Source: Panorpa germanica (Eukaryota > Arthropoda > Insecta > Mecoptera > Panorpidae). Taken from it: a DNA stretch of 64,000 bases. The notes under the pieces were generated by a model. That model was not told the DNA's origin. It saw only the letters and a program-made list of their open reading frames with translations, and did no database searches. The position numbers and the translations under genes are program-made. This document shows positions 49,985-63,221 of this stretch, in pieces (position 1 is the stretch's first letter; each line of letters begins with the position of its first letter). Location: the NCBI GenBank assembly GCA_963678705.1, contig OY783207.1, positions 1,550,001-1,614,000 on the forward strand. The letters are read 5' to 3'.

Positions 49985-50056
49985 AGTGCGAATAGTGCGA
50001 ATTGTGCGAATAGTGCGTATAGTGTGAATAGTGCAAATAGTGCAAATAATGCGCAG
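49985..50056 (+). repeat. 9-bp tandem repeat, eight units
   Basis: AGTGCGAAT and close variants are repeated eight times without spacing. Confidence 0.95.
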
Positions 50057-50447
50057 GCTATTTATAAATAGACTTTTTTAAGATTTGGGCATATAGGTGT
50101 TACTCCAGTTGTTCTATTAATGACACGCCGCTGCTTTCTTAAATTATCAATAATTTTTTAAAGCTAAAATGGAATAAATATATTTCTTATAAAGTGAAAT
50201 TACATTTATAGCAAGAGATATAACAATAAATCCTTCCATTCAACTCCCCAATCTTTAGAATGGCTACATTCATAAAAACCCACTACAATATCATAAAATA
50301 TATTTACTAGCACAATGTAAAATTATCTGATTATCCAGGAAGAATAATATTGTATTCGTACTCCAAATTACTTTCCCGGGAAAACTGGAAAATATCTTTA
50401 TTATTACATTGCATTGTTGTTGTATAAGCCGTTTCATAAGAATTTAA

Positions 50448-50450
<3 letters not shown>

Positions 50451-50498
<48 letters not shown>
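50451..50498. repeat. (TA)n microsatellite
   Basis: About 48 bp of pure TA. Confidence 0.95.
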
Positions 50499-50502
<4 letters not shown>

Positions 50503-53264
50503 TGTTGATTAAAAATAAGTTAAGTTATCGCAAACTTGTTCGTTTACGCTACGAACACAATGTGAGATAGAACGATGTGACACTGGCAGACGGAAGCATG
50601 AACCACACTTTCAAAACCCTAATTGGAGCGTTACTTTTAGTCGATCCGTTGCCAGACCTATATTTACGACTGTGAAAGTCACCATTTAGACATTAGGTAC
50701 TAACAAAAACGTATTGCTCCATGTAGTACAAACACCCTGTTGTTTATGAATATAAAGAAAAATAAGAGACTCAAATACAATCCAATTTATATTGGACAAA
50801 TATATGTACAAAAACCCGAGTTTAACAGATTGCAATAGTCGGGTGGTAAATAGGGTGGGGGCGGAGTTCCGAGTGCAGCATTCTTATCTTACAACTGGAA
50901 CTATATTTAAGTTGGTTGATATATTTATGAACAGTGCAGTGGGTTGAGCACAGCGAGTACTATGCTACAAATAAGCACGGTCTCTACATATAGGAATACT
51001 TATTTAAATAATTAGTTCAATTCTACCACTACTTTTATCTTCATTATTTGCATATCAGCTCTGTTTTCTTGAAGAACATCGCTGGAAGATACGAGCGGTT
51101 ACTATCGAGTACAAAACTAATAGAACTTTACCAGTTTGTTATGTTTTAGAACTAAAATAGGGAATAATGAACACATAAGTTGAATTTTGCTGGAGAATCT
51201 ATTCATTGAAAAATTTAAGATAACATAAATTTTATAAAATGACTTTAGTTAGATTCTAGTTAGATTTTAGTTAGTTCTATGACTTCCCAGTAATCAATTT
51301 GGTGAAGTGTATCTTTTTGTGACGTTTCTATCACTATTTTATTTTAATTATAGTTCGTATCAACTCTATCTTCATTTGTATTCCGACAGGTGGAGTTGTT
51401 TCACCATTTGTAGCCGATAAATAGACATTTCATATAAACGACTGTGAGAAACTGAACTCTTTCATGACAAAAAAGTCACGCGCATCTTCATTATGATGGC
51501 ATAGCATCAAAACCACATAATAAACAATTAAGAAATAATTGTTGCAATAAAAAGAAAAACAAAATTTAGATAGTTAAATCACGATATCTTTATGAATAAT
51601 AAATTTTAACAAGATGAATTCTAATCTAAAAAAAATCTGCTATAAGTATTCCACACAAAATGTTTTCCTTTTGAAAATTCTCAAATTTGTTTTTAGTTCA
51701 CATAATATTTGTTTAGAAATTGATAAAACCATCTTCTTATTACAATTTCATAATTAAACCTTCGACAAATGATGTTGAAACATGTGAGTGTTTTTTCCCA
51801 AAATTTCAGACTTACTTAAGGTTGCTTTGAATATGAACCAAGCGCTAATTAAGCGAGTGGTTTTTTCTGACCGTTCTCGATGGCCCAGATGACCTTGTAT
51901 CATTTAAGTATAAATTTTTAAGCTCAACTTATCAAATGAAAATAAATATCTACAGTAAATTTAAATTATATTTGTAAAAGTAGGCAGAAGAACATTGTCA
52001 TTAGCAGAGGTTAACAATGAATTTTTAACGCAATGATTTTCCAAACGTCGCCTTTGATAAAAGAGAATTCAAAGCTTCGACAAGGGGTGTCTACCACCAG
52101 TAGAAGGGATGATTATACTGCAAAAGAGACAAAACTTTAAGTAACGACCACGATATCGACTGAGCAATTACACAATCATTCCCAGAGGAATAATTCCGAA
52201 GACATTGCAGAGATAGAATACAAAAGATGGTGGATGGCACAGTGGTCTTCTACGTGTTGAAATTAAGTATTTTATAGAAGAAAGAGGAGTGGGGAATTAT
52301 GATTGTGGAATGAGTTAGATCAAGTTTTTATTACGGCAGTAAAATAGTTTTTAAATTTGAGATTACCATTAAGCAGATTCATCTTGCCGTAAGGGTTGTT
52401 GCCCAGTGGGGTGCTAGAGTGTTCGGGGGTACACAGGAGGCTGTGGGTGGAAGAAAAGTAATATACGCTGTTAATAATAATTAAATTTATAATTAAAACA
52501 GGTTCATTATGAAAATATCAACGCGTGACGTTCGTTGTTGTTGGCGTGACGTCATGTTTATATTTCCAGATCCGTCGTGACGTTGATGTAATTATAATAA
52601 TACTCCAACGCAAAATATAATTAATTTTTGGTAATTAGTGTATCAAAAAATAATGATTATAAAATTATATGTTAATTTGTTTTTATTCTCACTCATATTT
52701 AGTTGTTTTTTACCTCGCTGTTCAGATTTGTCACAAATTGTGTCATATCTCTCTCTGTTCCTTTACACACAGATTTTATTGATCTAATTAACAACAAACA
52801 GTAAATTATTTCCTACATTGTTTAATAATTCGATTTATATAACTTATTTGTGAATAAACGTTTCATTATTTACAGAAGAATTTAATAACATTTGTTAATA
52901 ATATATATTATAATAAATGTATACTAAAATTAATTAATATTATCGCTGTGTTTATTGTACATTGACAAATATTAGAATTTCAACGTCCATTTGAGTTAAA
53001 TAGAAAATCAAAACATAAATATCTTCTAATAGAGAATTATAGATAATTTATTGAATCAATTCGATAGTGTGACGTAATTTATGTGTTAGCTATGACGTCA
53101 TAAGTAACCCCAAGTTTGGAATTATCATAATATTATCATAATCGTTAATATGTTCGTAATTTAAGGAGCTATACCATCGAAAGGGGTAAAAATAATCGAG
53201 AATATTTAATAAAACTTGAAAGCTAGTAGAACTTTCTTATCGATAGTCCACTTCATTAGTAAGA
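50499..53264. other. gene-free region with repeat family C (inverted) and CRE-like sites
   Basis: 51290-51500 is an inverted copy of family C, the unoccupied counterpart of the SINE-like insertion site. TGACGTCA occurs at 52547-52554 and 53093-53100, with further TGACG cores at about 52526, 52570 and 53070. No exons supported. Confidence 0.5.
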
Positions 53265-53465
53265 CAACGTTAAAATGCATTTCACGTCATACAAATATGG
53301 CCGACCATTTCTAGCGCTAAAACTACAATTCAAATTTTTAATTGCTATATCTCCGTCAACATTTAGATATTTAATAAAATAAACACGACAATACACATTT
53401 ATTAACATCAATTTCAATCAACAATTGAAAAATCTACCACTAAAACATGAGGACACAAGCCCATT
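53265..53465 (-). mobile_element. non-autonomous element with inverted ends, copy 3 (truncated)
   Basis: The terminal 200 bp of the family at 25951 and 28993, in the orientation of copy 2, with intact GGACACAAGCCCATT at its right end. The other two thirds are missing. Confidence 0.85.
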
Positions 53466-53798
53466 TATAAATAAATTCAGGGTAAAGGGTGCTAGGTTTT
53501 TTTTAAAATTTGTGAGTTCACGACAAAGGTGGTGTAGTCCCTTAATAAAACTCGTTGTAGTGTCGCATACAAGAGGAAATTCAAATAAAAATTATAATCT
53601 TATAAACTGTTCACGATACTCCAACAGCGGAGCCACCTGTTGGTCGAGTTTGGAACTAAAGAACACTGGCAAAGCTCCCCCTTTACATAATATATCAAAT
53701 TAAGACTCTACCCGATTAAGGAATAAAGTAAATCATAATCCGACGAAATAAAAATACTATATTTTAATAACAAGTATCATAAATTATATTCTCAGCAC

Positions 53799-53875
<77 letters not shown>

Positions 53876-55989
53876 TGGGTGGACCGTACCTACCACACAA
53901 ATTGAGGAATTAATATTCAAGCTACTTGGCAAGCTATTGTTACAATCGTATTCTGCTACGGGTATACATTCGTCTACGCTTTTAGAGAACTTGCCCTCCC
54001 CCCTCGCACTCATTCCACGGTACCGCGAAAGCACAGTGGTTTAAAATGTAAATATCTAGAGAAAATCATAACATTTTATAATAAAAGACTTCCCTTATTA
54101 TTATATTTTAAAGGAAAATGATTTTTTTTTTGGAATTTGCGGCGATTTCAGCGCCAAGGTCATGTTCAAGTTTGTTTAAAAATCTATCGTAGCCTGTGTG
54201 ACGTAACTTAACCTTTTAAGTATCATTCCCACTGACTGTTTTAATTTTATTTTGTATTTAATTTAAATTGTTTAGCATATGGCAATACGTGTAGTCATTC
54301 ACAGTACCATTATTAATTTAATTTATTTTTTAAGTTTTCTTAGAATATTACAAGGTCCAATGTCTTAAATTAAAAATATTAAATTAAGCAAAACTATATT
54401 AAATTATAACCTCCAAAATGTGACAATCTGTCAAAATGCGGTAGCGTGCACATGCGTCTTTAGTAATATAAAATGTTGGACCAACCAAATTAACTAAACT
54501 CAAATTAAAAGACGAATGTGACTAGGAATGTCTATTCTGAAAACCTTAAATCTAGATTAAAATATTAGATAGAAACAGTAAATTAAATATCAAAACAGTG
54601 AGTGGGAATGAGGCTTTAACATTAAAACAAAATAATTGAATCTACAATATTATTTTTAATAAATTAAAAAGATGTATTCATGATTTAAACGTTTTTGATT
54701 ATGATATACTCAAAGAAAAAGATTCAATATTAATTGCCTATCTCGAGAAAGCGATAAAGTTTTGGGTAGCTTTATGCAGCTAACACAATTAATGGAATGT
54801 AGCTATGTCTATCCTCGGAGTACCCTTTATAGCTTCATAATAGTTTCGTCCAGCTAGATTTGCAGCTTAAAGCACTGACTGTATGTTTGCGGCCATTAAA
54901 GTTTCTATTAGGCGGGCATTGGGGTCTATTTCTACGTTTCTAAGTCACAATAGCATAAGCTATATGTTAAGACAATACAAAGTATAACTTTTGCTATTGT
55001 CGAAAGCTCTGAAAGCTCCAAAAGCTCATGTTGTAATAGTTTTAGATTTTGTAATGAATATCCTTGTGTTAGTATATATCTTTTGAAAACTTAATAGAGA
55101 ATTCTATGAATTGTTGAATCCACACTAACTACTGAGCTACTCAATGTGTTCTATGCTTACAAAGTTCGATCGTTATTAATTAGTAAAACATTTAAATTAA
55201 TGCGTCATCTGTAAAACTAATAGTAAACTTTTTTTTCTCTATAATTAATTATAAGAAATATCACGTTTTCTTATAAAGAAAGATAAACTTCCGGTATTAA
55301 TATCGCGAGTAAATTTCTTGTCATGTTTCGTTACAATACTTTAGAAAGTACAAGAATTATTAAAAAAGTTTCTTTCATCAGAAAAAGTTTTTCGTTTTTC
55401 TCTACAAGGAAAATTTATTTTAAAAAGAACAAAGTATTATGTGATAAAATATAAAATAATGGTATAACAAGGTATTAAAACCTGATAGTAAGTTATTTGT
55501 TGGGACAGGTTCTGCTGAAATCTGAAAAGCAAACGATTCTAGGTAGTTCTTCTGCATACAATTGCGTATTATTATTTAATTAGGCAATACATGCTTCCGC
55601 CTTAAATCTTAAAACAACAAGATCATATTCGCCTGAAGTTAATTTATTTTAAATAAATTTGGTTTATTATATTTATATCATTAAGGAATTCCAGCACTTT
55701 TTGAATTTCTTCTGTATTGTCTGAAAGTATGTTCTTTAATTCACCACTGATGCTGTATTTTGTTCTTTGCGTTTGATATTATGGGCAGGTTACTAGTAGA
55801 TGATGGACTGTTATTTGTGTCTCACAGTTTTACTCATTAAATTTAATTACATTTTGTGATCTTTGTTCTATCTACTCATTCTTACTTCTTCCAATAGAAA
55901 AAAGAAAAACACAAGAATCTCTTCCTGATTCTACTATACTCTTCCTTCTGTTTCCTTTAATAACTGCATCTGCATCTTCTTTTCATTTT
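53466..55989. other. gene-free region including a (TA)n tract
   Basis: A (TA)n tract of about 72 bp is at 53802-53873. Nothing else is recognised. Confidence 0.45.
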
Positions 55990-56290
55990 TTACTCTTTTC
56001 TCACATGAATACTTAACGTGCTCCAGCGTTTCTATCTGTTTCACGTCTTTCCTCTTCATTTTCCTAGTATCTACTGCCTTTCTCTTCGTTTTCCAATCTA
56101 AATCTTGCAATTCTTCATATGTTCCTTGTCTCTTCTTCTCGTATATGTTCCGATATCTCTCTCACTCTCCCAAATACTCTTGTATCTTTCTTTATATGTG
56201 CTATAATGAATATTTTCCATTCATTCCTGCTGCCGTATCTCTCTGTCTCTGCTCTATAGCTCCTCTTCCACACTTATGCCTTCTTCTCCT
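55990..56290 (-). pseudogene. LINE family L fragment
   Basis: The complement matches the knuckle-to-upstream region of copy 3: GTGCTCCAGCGTTTCTATC (LE-H part), TTTTCCAATCTAAATCTTGC (RFRLGNE part) and AGCTCCTCTTCCACACTT. Frames are broken. Confidence 0.65.
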
Positions 56291-56939
56291 CTTCTCTTTA
56301 CCTATTCTGTCCAATTTAAATGATTTTATTCAAAAACTGAATTTTACACATTTTTGTGCTTAAGTATTCTTTAAACGATCAGATCAGATAAAATCGTTTA
56401 TCGTAAGTGTTAACACTAAAATCTGAACGGACACGGAGATCTGATCCTTGTCTGATGGACTTCATACATCTGATATCGAATCTCGGGTATCTAAATCTAT
56501 ACAGTACTATTATACTAAGTTTGGTTTACCGGTAAATTTCATTTTTTATTGTTCCTATTTCCGAACATAGTGCATTTTATTATTTCATTTTATAAAGGCC
56601 TATATTTTTTAAATTTGGGGTAATATTTCTTCATTATAATTCCATCTTGCAGCCATATTTCTTAGCCAGTCTACCGAGAAGGCGAGCATGTATGCAATAC
56701 GTGCATTATTAAATTTAATTTCATTTTAAGGTACATATAAGTATAATTGTAAATTCAAACCCTTAAGGCTATACAGAAGTCAAATGTTTAACACATGGGT
56801 TCATATGCTGCAATGTAATTTCGGAAATATGAATAAATTATCAAATAATACTAGTTCGTATTAGGTTCATATAAAGTTTGTTCTCGAGTTAGGATCATTC
56901 GCAATTACAACGCAGAAAATTTCATACAATTTTTAAATA

Positions 56940-57120
56940 CGTGTAATGAAATTATATTTCTTTAGTTGGTAAAACTAACTAAAGATATTACAACTGCATA
57001 TACAACGGTATATATTAGATATAGCCACTTTCATTGTAGTGTGTGGCAACAACCAACATAGCTGTGCATAATGTTAGCTTATAATAAAACTAGATAAAAA
57101 GGAATTGACAATAGATTTCA
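56940..57120 (+). repeat. interspersed repeat family D, copy 2 (no mariner)
   Basis: Continuous from ATATTTCTTTAGTTGGTAAA to AAGGAATTGACAATAG, with AACGGTATATATTAG at the point where copy 1 carries the mariner. Confidence 0.8.
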
Positions 57121-58189
57121 GGTATGACATTATGATTTAAGTTAAACAGTGTAATTTTTATAATGTGAATGTAAATTACTAAAATAAATGTCTTTGATTT
57201 CAGAAGCAACACATAAGTTTCTTTAAAAATGTACAATTCCTAAAATGTCTTATATACTCGTATATAATTCAGCTATTCAAAAGCATTCAAGTTTCAAGCC
57301 AAAGAGAAAGGATTTAATAATTTAAACTTTCGATTCGTTTGTTAAATAATACATATATATTATATATATCCAGTTCCATTTGTCTTTTGTTTTACATTTA
57401 AACTATAATTTAAAAAGTTATAAAATATTTATTTCATTTCAAACCCTTCGACCCCACCTTTGAACTTCATCCCCACCACCACCAGTATTTGGTAAACGTC
57501 AGAACAAAAAGTTTTGTAATTAAACATAGTTACACTCTGTTATAGTGCTTTTATTACAAATATTAGACGGGAATAAAGTTTATGAGTTTATAAACTTTTA
57601 AGTGTATTTATATATTTGTTTCATGGAATAGAGGTACTTGCTCTGTTCAAAACAAATATGGCGAGGTCTTGCGAACTAACTGCGGTCAGTAGATTATTCC
57701 ACACAGAGTTAAATATATTATAAGAGGAATTTACTGCAGGAAAGGGTCTCCATTATTTTCAATTCATTGTTCTAGTCTGTAATTTACGCAATTGTGTATT
57801 CAACATTGTTAAATATTAGTTGAGATATTATTCACACACACACTCACTCTCCCTCTCCCTGTCCCTCTCACTCCTATTATCAGAGTTGTAAAGTTTAGTA
57901 TGTGTTACATATGGTTTACATGTGGTTCGCTTTTATTTATTTGTATTTTACATGTATATTATATATAAACTTTATAACGTAAACAGCTTTACTATGAATG
58001 TACTTTCACAGATCATCGTACGTATATTTTACTTGATAGAATAGAACAGTAGTTGGCCACTTTATTAATCATTATTCAAAGGAGCCAAACAATAGCATTC
58101 TACTATTTAAATTTCCTAAAAGATCCAACGATATGAAATGAAGCCAGCAATTTCTCTGACCGCTTTTTGGTGTTCTTTTTGTTCCATCA
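57121..58189. other. gene-free region
   Basis: Only a pyrimidine-rich CACACA/CTCCCT tract at about 57834-57875 stands out. Confidence 0.45.
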
Positions 58190-58450
58190 ACAATAAGCCT
58201 TCTCGCATTTGTTCTCCTTCCCTCTTATCTTCCTCTCTATTTTTGTCATCCACTCAGTGCAATCTAGTAATTTCAGACTTCTGCTGATCCTCTCTCTCTT
58301 CATGTTCCTTACTCTTCCTTCATTCCCACCGTTGCCTCTTTCTCCTTTCTTCTTCCTTTCACCTCTAGCCTTCCTTGTCTTCTAGAGACAAACCTTCTAT
58401 TATCTTTTCACAATCCTTAATCGCTTCTGTCTTCATTTTCCTTTCACCTG
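58190..58450 (-). pseudogene. LINE family L fragment (3' UTR-proximal)
   Basis: Matches copy 1 near 9280-9440: CTCTCTCTTCATGTTCC, CTAGCCTTCCTTGTCTTCT and GACAAACC(T/C)TCTATTATC. Decayed and without intact ends. Confidence 0.65.
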
Positions 58451-58477
58451 TTTTTTATCAGCATATTTCTATCGTCA

Positions 58478-59040
58478 AGGAAATGGAGGATTGCATTAAA
58501 CGACACGAAATTGGTGCATGTTAATTTCACCAACAAAAGGACTAATTACATTCCGGTACTAAAGCTATTCTGTATGCGAATACATCAAAGTATCTAGGAA
58601 TGACTTTAGATGACAAACTTCTTCGGAAGGCTCACGTAAAGAAAAAGAGAGATGAACTGGGAATAAGATATAAGAAAATGTACTAGCTAATGGGACACAA
58701 ATCCACATTATCCATACCTACCAAGCTAATGCTGTTATAAGCAAATATTGAAACCAGTTTGGACATATGGAATCCAGCCATGGGGTTGTACTAAGAAATG
58801 CAACAGCACATGCATTCAGACTTTCCAAAATAAAGTTCTGAGAAACATAGTGAAAGCACCATGGTATATCCGCAATAGCGATATACATTGGGATCTCAAA
58901 GTAACTACAGTAGCTGAAGAAATTACGAAAATAGCAAGAAACGTTTCCAACACCATGTCAACGTGGAAGCGTTTCACCTGCTGCACACGGATGGACTGAC
59001 AAGAAGATTAAAGAGAACTAAGCCATTTGAGCTAGTATGA
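58478..59040 (+). pseudogene. jockey-like non-LTR reverse transcriptase C-terminus, multiply broken
   Basis: Read in three frames: WRIALNDTKLVHVNFTNKR; then, after a shift, KYLGMTLDDKLLRKAHVKKK, RDELGIRYKKMY with a stop and LMGHKSTLS; then ILKPVWTYGIQPWGCTKK, NKVLRNIVKAPWYIRN and HWDL; and last RFQHHVNVEAFHLL, TRRLKRTKPFELV and a stop at 59038-59040. This is the thumb and C-terminal region downstream of the catalytic motif. At least three frameshifts and two stops show it is old. Confidence 0.85.
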
Positions 59041-60494
59041 TGACCGACAGAAAAAGAGTATTAACAAAGGTTAACACTCTGACTTCAAAAATATTACCAT
59101 TATTAAATGAACTACTCACGACTACTCACGGTGATTCTGTTCTGAAAACTGAAAAACGTCACTCCAGAAACATGGCGTTTCCGTGAGTACACTTCTCATA
59201 GATTCGAGTTTAACCATTTAATAACCTAAGAATATTTAAAACTTATTTTAACAAGAAGAACTTTATAATAACAATTCTTATAACTCTTAAAAGAATCACA
59301 CAGATTTAATTGAAAAAGTATATAACTTAATTAAATGATACTTTCTCTGGTAAAAAGAATTTTAAAATAAACATCAATACTCGGGCTTTCATTTTCAACA
59401 AAACAATGATAATTAAAGGAGGGTAACGTCCTTCTCCTTGTCCTTGTACACGTCCCGGTTATCCTCCTTGTTTTTATTCTCATCCTTATTCGTGTCCTTT
59501 TGTATCGGAAGTACGGTACAATGAACGGAATCTTATAACATTTTATTACGAAGACGCAAATGTTTTATGTACTTTGTATAATCGCTTTAAAATTTTAATT
59601 AAACTGAAAATTAGTTTTATTTATTAGAGTAGTATGGTATATAAATTACGTCCATGTACCTTAAATAAGCACTTTGTCTATGAGCTAATAGTTTTATACG
59701 TTTTTAAAAATGATTCATTAAAATAGGAATAAATTAGTTAAGGTGAAACATTACATCATGGTTATATAGTTAGATATAGATGGCGACAGTGTAGTAAAAT
59801 CATAATCGATTTACAAATTTGTACTAGCACTATGTTTTCAAATATAAAAACGTTAATAACTTTGCATACGATTGAGGAGTACGAGCTGCATACAAGACAC
59901 TCTGTGGGGGAACCCCTCTTGTTGGAATGGCCGTCATTTTAAAGTAGGTAGTTTTAATTCGATGTGACGGCACTAGGATACAATTTAATGAAGTGCAATA
60001 ACTTTTTCTTATTCACGTAAAAGTTCTGTAATCATGATTTTGAATAAATGCCTCCATAGTCGTCATCGTCATAAAGCGTACTATATTGTTTGATATCAGT
60101 TTTTATGACTTTTAATAAAAAAAAAAAAACAAACTTTTATGAATTAACTGCTATAAAAAAAGTCCTATTAACTTATAGTATCTCCCATTAATAGTACGTT
60201 TTATGATTGAACAGAAAAGTTCATGTCCTAAAGTTGATATCACATTAAAATGAAAACAAAGAGCAGTTAACACCTTTTTCATAAAATCTACAAATAAAAC
60301 CTAATTTTCTAGATCATTTGATTTTATGTTTTGCAGAAGACGTTGTACTACTTATGTAGAATCATATTTTTATGCTATGTTATATTTATTTTTATGATTG
60401 TTTGTCATAAACAAAAATGACAGTCAAAATTTGTGTTCACAAGTAAAACGATCCTGCTTTTCTACACTATGTCATTCCAAAAACGTGTGATGAC
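59041..60494. other. gene-free region
   Basis: No exon, tail or inverted repeat could be supported. Confidence 0.4.
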
Positions 60495-60510
60495 TGTGAA
60501 AACGTATTTA

Positions 60511-61318
60511 TTTTATTTTATTATATTAATTGTGTGCCTTTCGGCTTTACAATCTACATTATTATATTTCTTAATGCATTTCATATAAATTCAAAGTTAA
60601 AACTAAACTTAAACTATTACTATTACTTTAGTACTTCCTCTCTCTTCATGTTCCTTATGCAACCCAACCACGAGCTTATTTATTGTCCTGTTTTTCCTTT
60701 CCTTTTTTCTATTTCCACCATCCACCTCTTTTCTTCACTGCCTCCCTTTAATAGCTAGCCAATATTCATCTTACTCCCTTCTTTTCTCTTACACTTAAAC
60801 TCAATGTGCTCCAGTGTCTCGTCCTCCGTTCCGCACACTCTACACATTCTTTCCTCACTACTTTCCAAGTATCTGTTTCCTTTCTCCTCATTTCCCAATC
60901 TAAACCTTTGTGTTTGTGTTTTATATCTTTTTCTATAAGGTACTGAGGTACATTACTTTCCCAAATCCTTTTATATCTTGTATTGTAATTGCTTTTTTCG
61001 ATTATTCCCATTCTTTCCTGTTGTATCTCCTTATCCCTTCTCCTTAGCTTCTCTTCCACACTTGCGGCTCCTTTTCTTCTCCTCTCTGCCTCCTCGATCG
61101 CTATTCCATTTCTTTCAAAATACTCCTTTCTCTTTTTTGGATCGCCCGTCGCATTGCTAACTCCGCCTTCTTTGATACCTCCCTTATCTGAGCCTCTTCT
61201 CCATTGTTTTTTTTAAAGTGTAACCCAGATATCTAAATTCTTCTACTTCCTCAATGATCTCTGTTTTGTATTTCCACATTTTGTGTATTCTTTTTCATCC
61301 ACCTTTTTTAAATACTTT
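60511..61318 (-). mobile_element. LINE (family L), copy 3, with 16-bp target duplication and internal deletion
   Basis: TGTGAAAACGTATTTA flanks the element at 60495-60510 and 61319-61334. The 3' UTR matches copies 1 and 2, but about 300 bp found in them between the UTR and the coding end is missing here (junction near 60617). The coding end extends further 5' than in the other copies: KRKEYFERNGIAIEEAERR, VEEKLRRRDKEIQQERMG and SNVPQYLIEKDI. Then a frameshift and the zinc-knuckle region. 5'-truncated and inactive. Confidence 0.9.
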
Positions 61319-61334
61319 TGTGAAAACGTATTTA

Positions 61335-62141
61335 GTTTTAAGTGGAGTAAGTGCCTTTGATGGATTTCTAACAGACTGATATTCCAATCATTCCATTCCA
61401 TTTGGAGTGAACGTCCGTAAACGACACTTCATTTTTTGGTTCCACGACGTATATTTTGTAAAGGAGTATCTTTCAATGATTCTCCGACAAAACAGATTTC
61501 ATTTTAATTTACCTCTCATGAATTTTCTGTATATTTCCATTCATTTTATTGTTAATTCTGTTTTATAATTAAATTCCACTACAGCTTATACGTAGAAATT
61601 CAAATTGAATTGTCAATTGTGATTTATTTAAAATAAGTTACACATCGTTTAATCAGAAACTTTTACCAGGAATTCTAAATGTTTGTCAATGTCAAATTAA
61701 TTACTTTTATTCTGTTGAATCACATTTGTTTTACACACATACAAATTAATTATAATTATTATTATTTTGTTTAGTTTTTAATTATCTACACTGTAAATAA
61801 CTAACCAAATTTTCAAAATATAAAATAAAATTTGAAAACCTTAAAAACTTTAATTTTAGTTTAGATCAAATAAAACAAATACCAAAAAATGCAACAAGTG
61901 TCAAACATGCACAGTATATTTTCATCCCAACACCAAAAAAGCAGTAGTTTCCAAACTGTGGGATATGGCACCTAAGGTGCACGGGAATATCGATATCAAA
62001 ATACCTCGTTTACTACCTAATACCTATATTTAACTAAAAACCCGAAAAAGAAGGGTTAAAGACAGTGGAGGAGGGCGATACTACTTCTTTTTGTAGCTAA
62101 GTCAAGTTTGGAAACCACTGAAGTATTTAAAAAGCACTCAC
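61335..62141. other. gene-free AT-rich region
   Basis: Nothing recognised. Confidence 0.4.
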
Positions 62142-63221
62142 AGAGCTCATTGTCACTGCACTAGGAACCCTGAAGTGAGCTGGAATTAAAGAAAAAATGA
62201 TTAGATAAACATTAAAGATAAATTAGAATATTCTACGTATCTTAGTTTGCCAATCACCTTTCTGATAACATCCTGGTGCAAGAATTCTCCTGCCGCTAAA
62301 GCTGAACTGCTACAATAACACTGAAAGCAATCTGCAACAAGAGAAATAATTTGTTTATAAAAATATTAATACAATTATATATTATTTACAATTTTATAAA
62401 AAACTTGTTTTGCATACTTTTTAGTATGTAAACAATGCGCCGAAAGTAAAAGAAGGTCGCTCATAAATCAGGAAGGCTGGTCCTGTAGTTCATCTGTAAC
62501 AACAGAAAAGCGTTGTTTAGAAAATTATTATCAATATTACAGTATGGTATCGATATTGAAATCTTGAATTACCTTTCTTTTAAAAGTCCAGCGCACGAAG
62601 GCATTCCTTCCGCCTCTGCTTCTACACTTCACTAACTTTTTAAAATGTTAATTTAAATCACTGTTTGTTTAGTTTTATTTAAAATATCACTTTGGTCCAT
62701 TGTTCATTGCACTTTTGTTAAATTCTTTAGATTTACTATTTAATACTACCATTTAATAATTAATTGATTTAACGCGAATTATTGGGTAATTAAAATTTTT
62801 TTTAAAGGTTTTTTTTTTTTAACACTATAATATGTAATACAATATAATAATTAATATTTTTTGTAAATTAGTCCACGACATAACTATTTAAAAATTAAAA
62901 CTTTATTTTACTGGTAAGCTCGAAAAACAACGCGAAACCGAAAACCGTTCGCTGTAGGGACAAGAAATAGAACAGTTACACATTTTCCAAATATTAATCT
63001 AACCCATTAAAAATCTTTGGCGTTATTTTTGCTGTAAAATTAAATCATGAATAAATAATTATTAATTACTAAATTGTTAATTGAAGTGAACTTACATGAT
63101 TTTTAATGGATTAAACGACACTTGTTGCATAGAACCGTCACCATAAAATAAAATATGTACTTACGATCTGAACTCTGCTGTACTGCGCCTAAGCAGCTCT
63201 TCGTAGGAGAAGACCTGCATT
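62142..63221 (-). other. possible small-exon gene with a CYC motif (tentative)
   Basis: Three minus-strand segments have exon-like borders: 63165-63221 (acceptor TTATTGCAG, donor GTAAGT), 62258-62331 (acceptor CTCTTGTTGCAG, donor GTGATT) and 62142-62179 (acceptor TTTAATTCCAG). The first two join in a compatible phase to read CRSSPTKSCLGAVQQSSD then HCFQCYCSSSALAAGEF. The third would end the protein at a TGA (about 62153), although a good GTGAGT donor follows it, which argues against a terminal exon. No signal-peptide exon was found. The product is unknown and it may be non-coding. Confidence 0.25.

Noticed and set aside
62572-62630. Possible extra minus-strand exon (donor AAAG-GTAATT)
   Set aside because: Its acceptor has no pyrimidine tract, and its phase is incompatible with the two better segments on either side.
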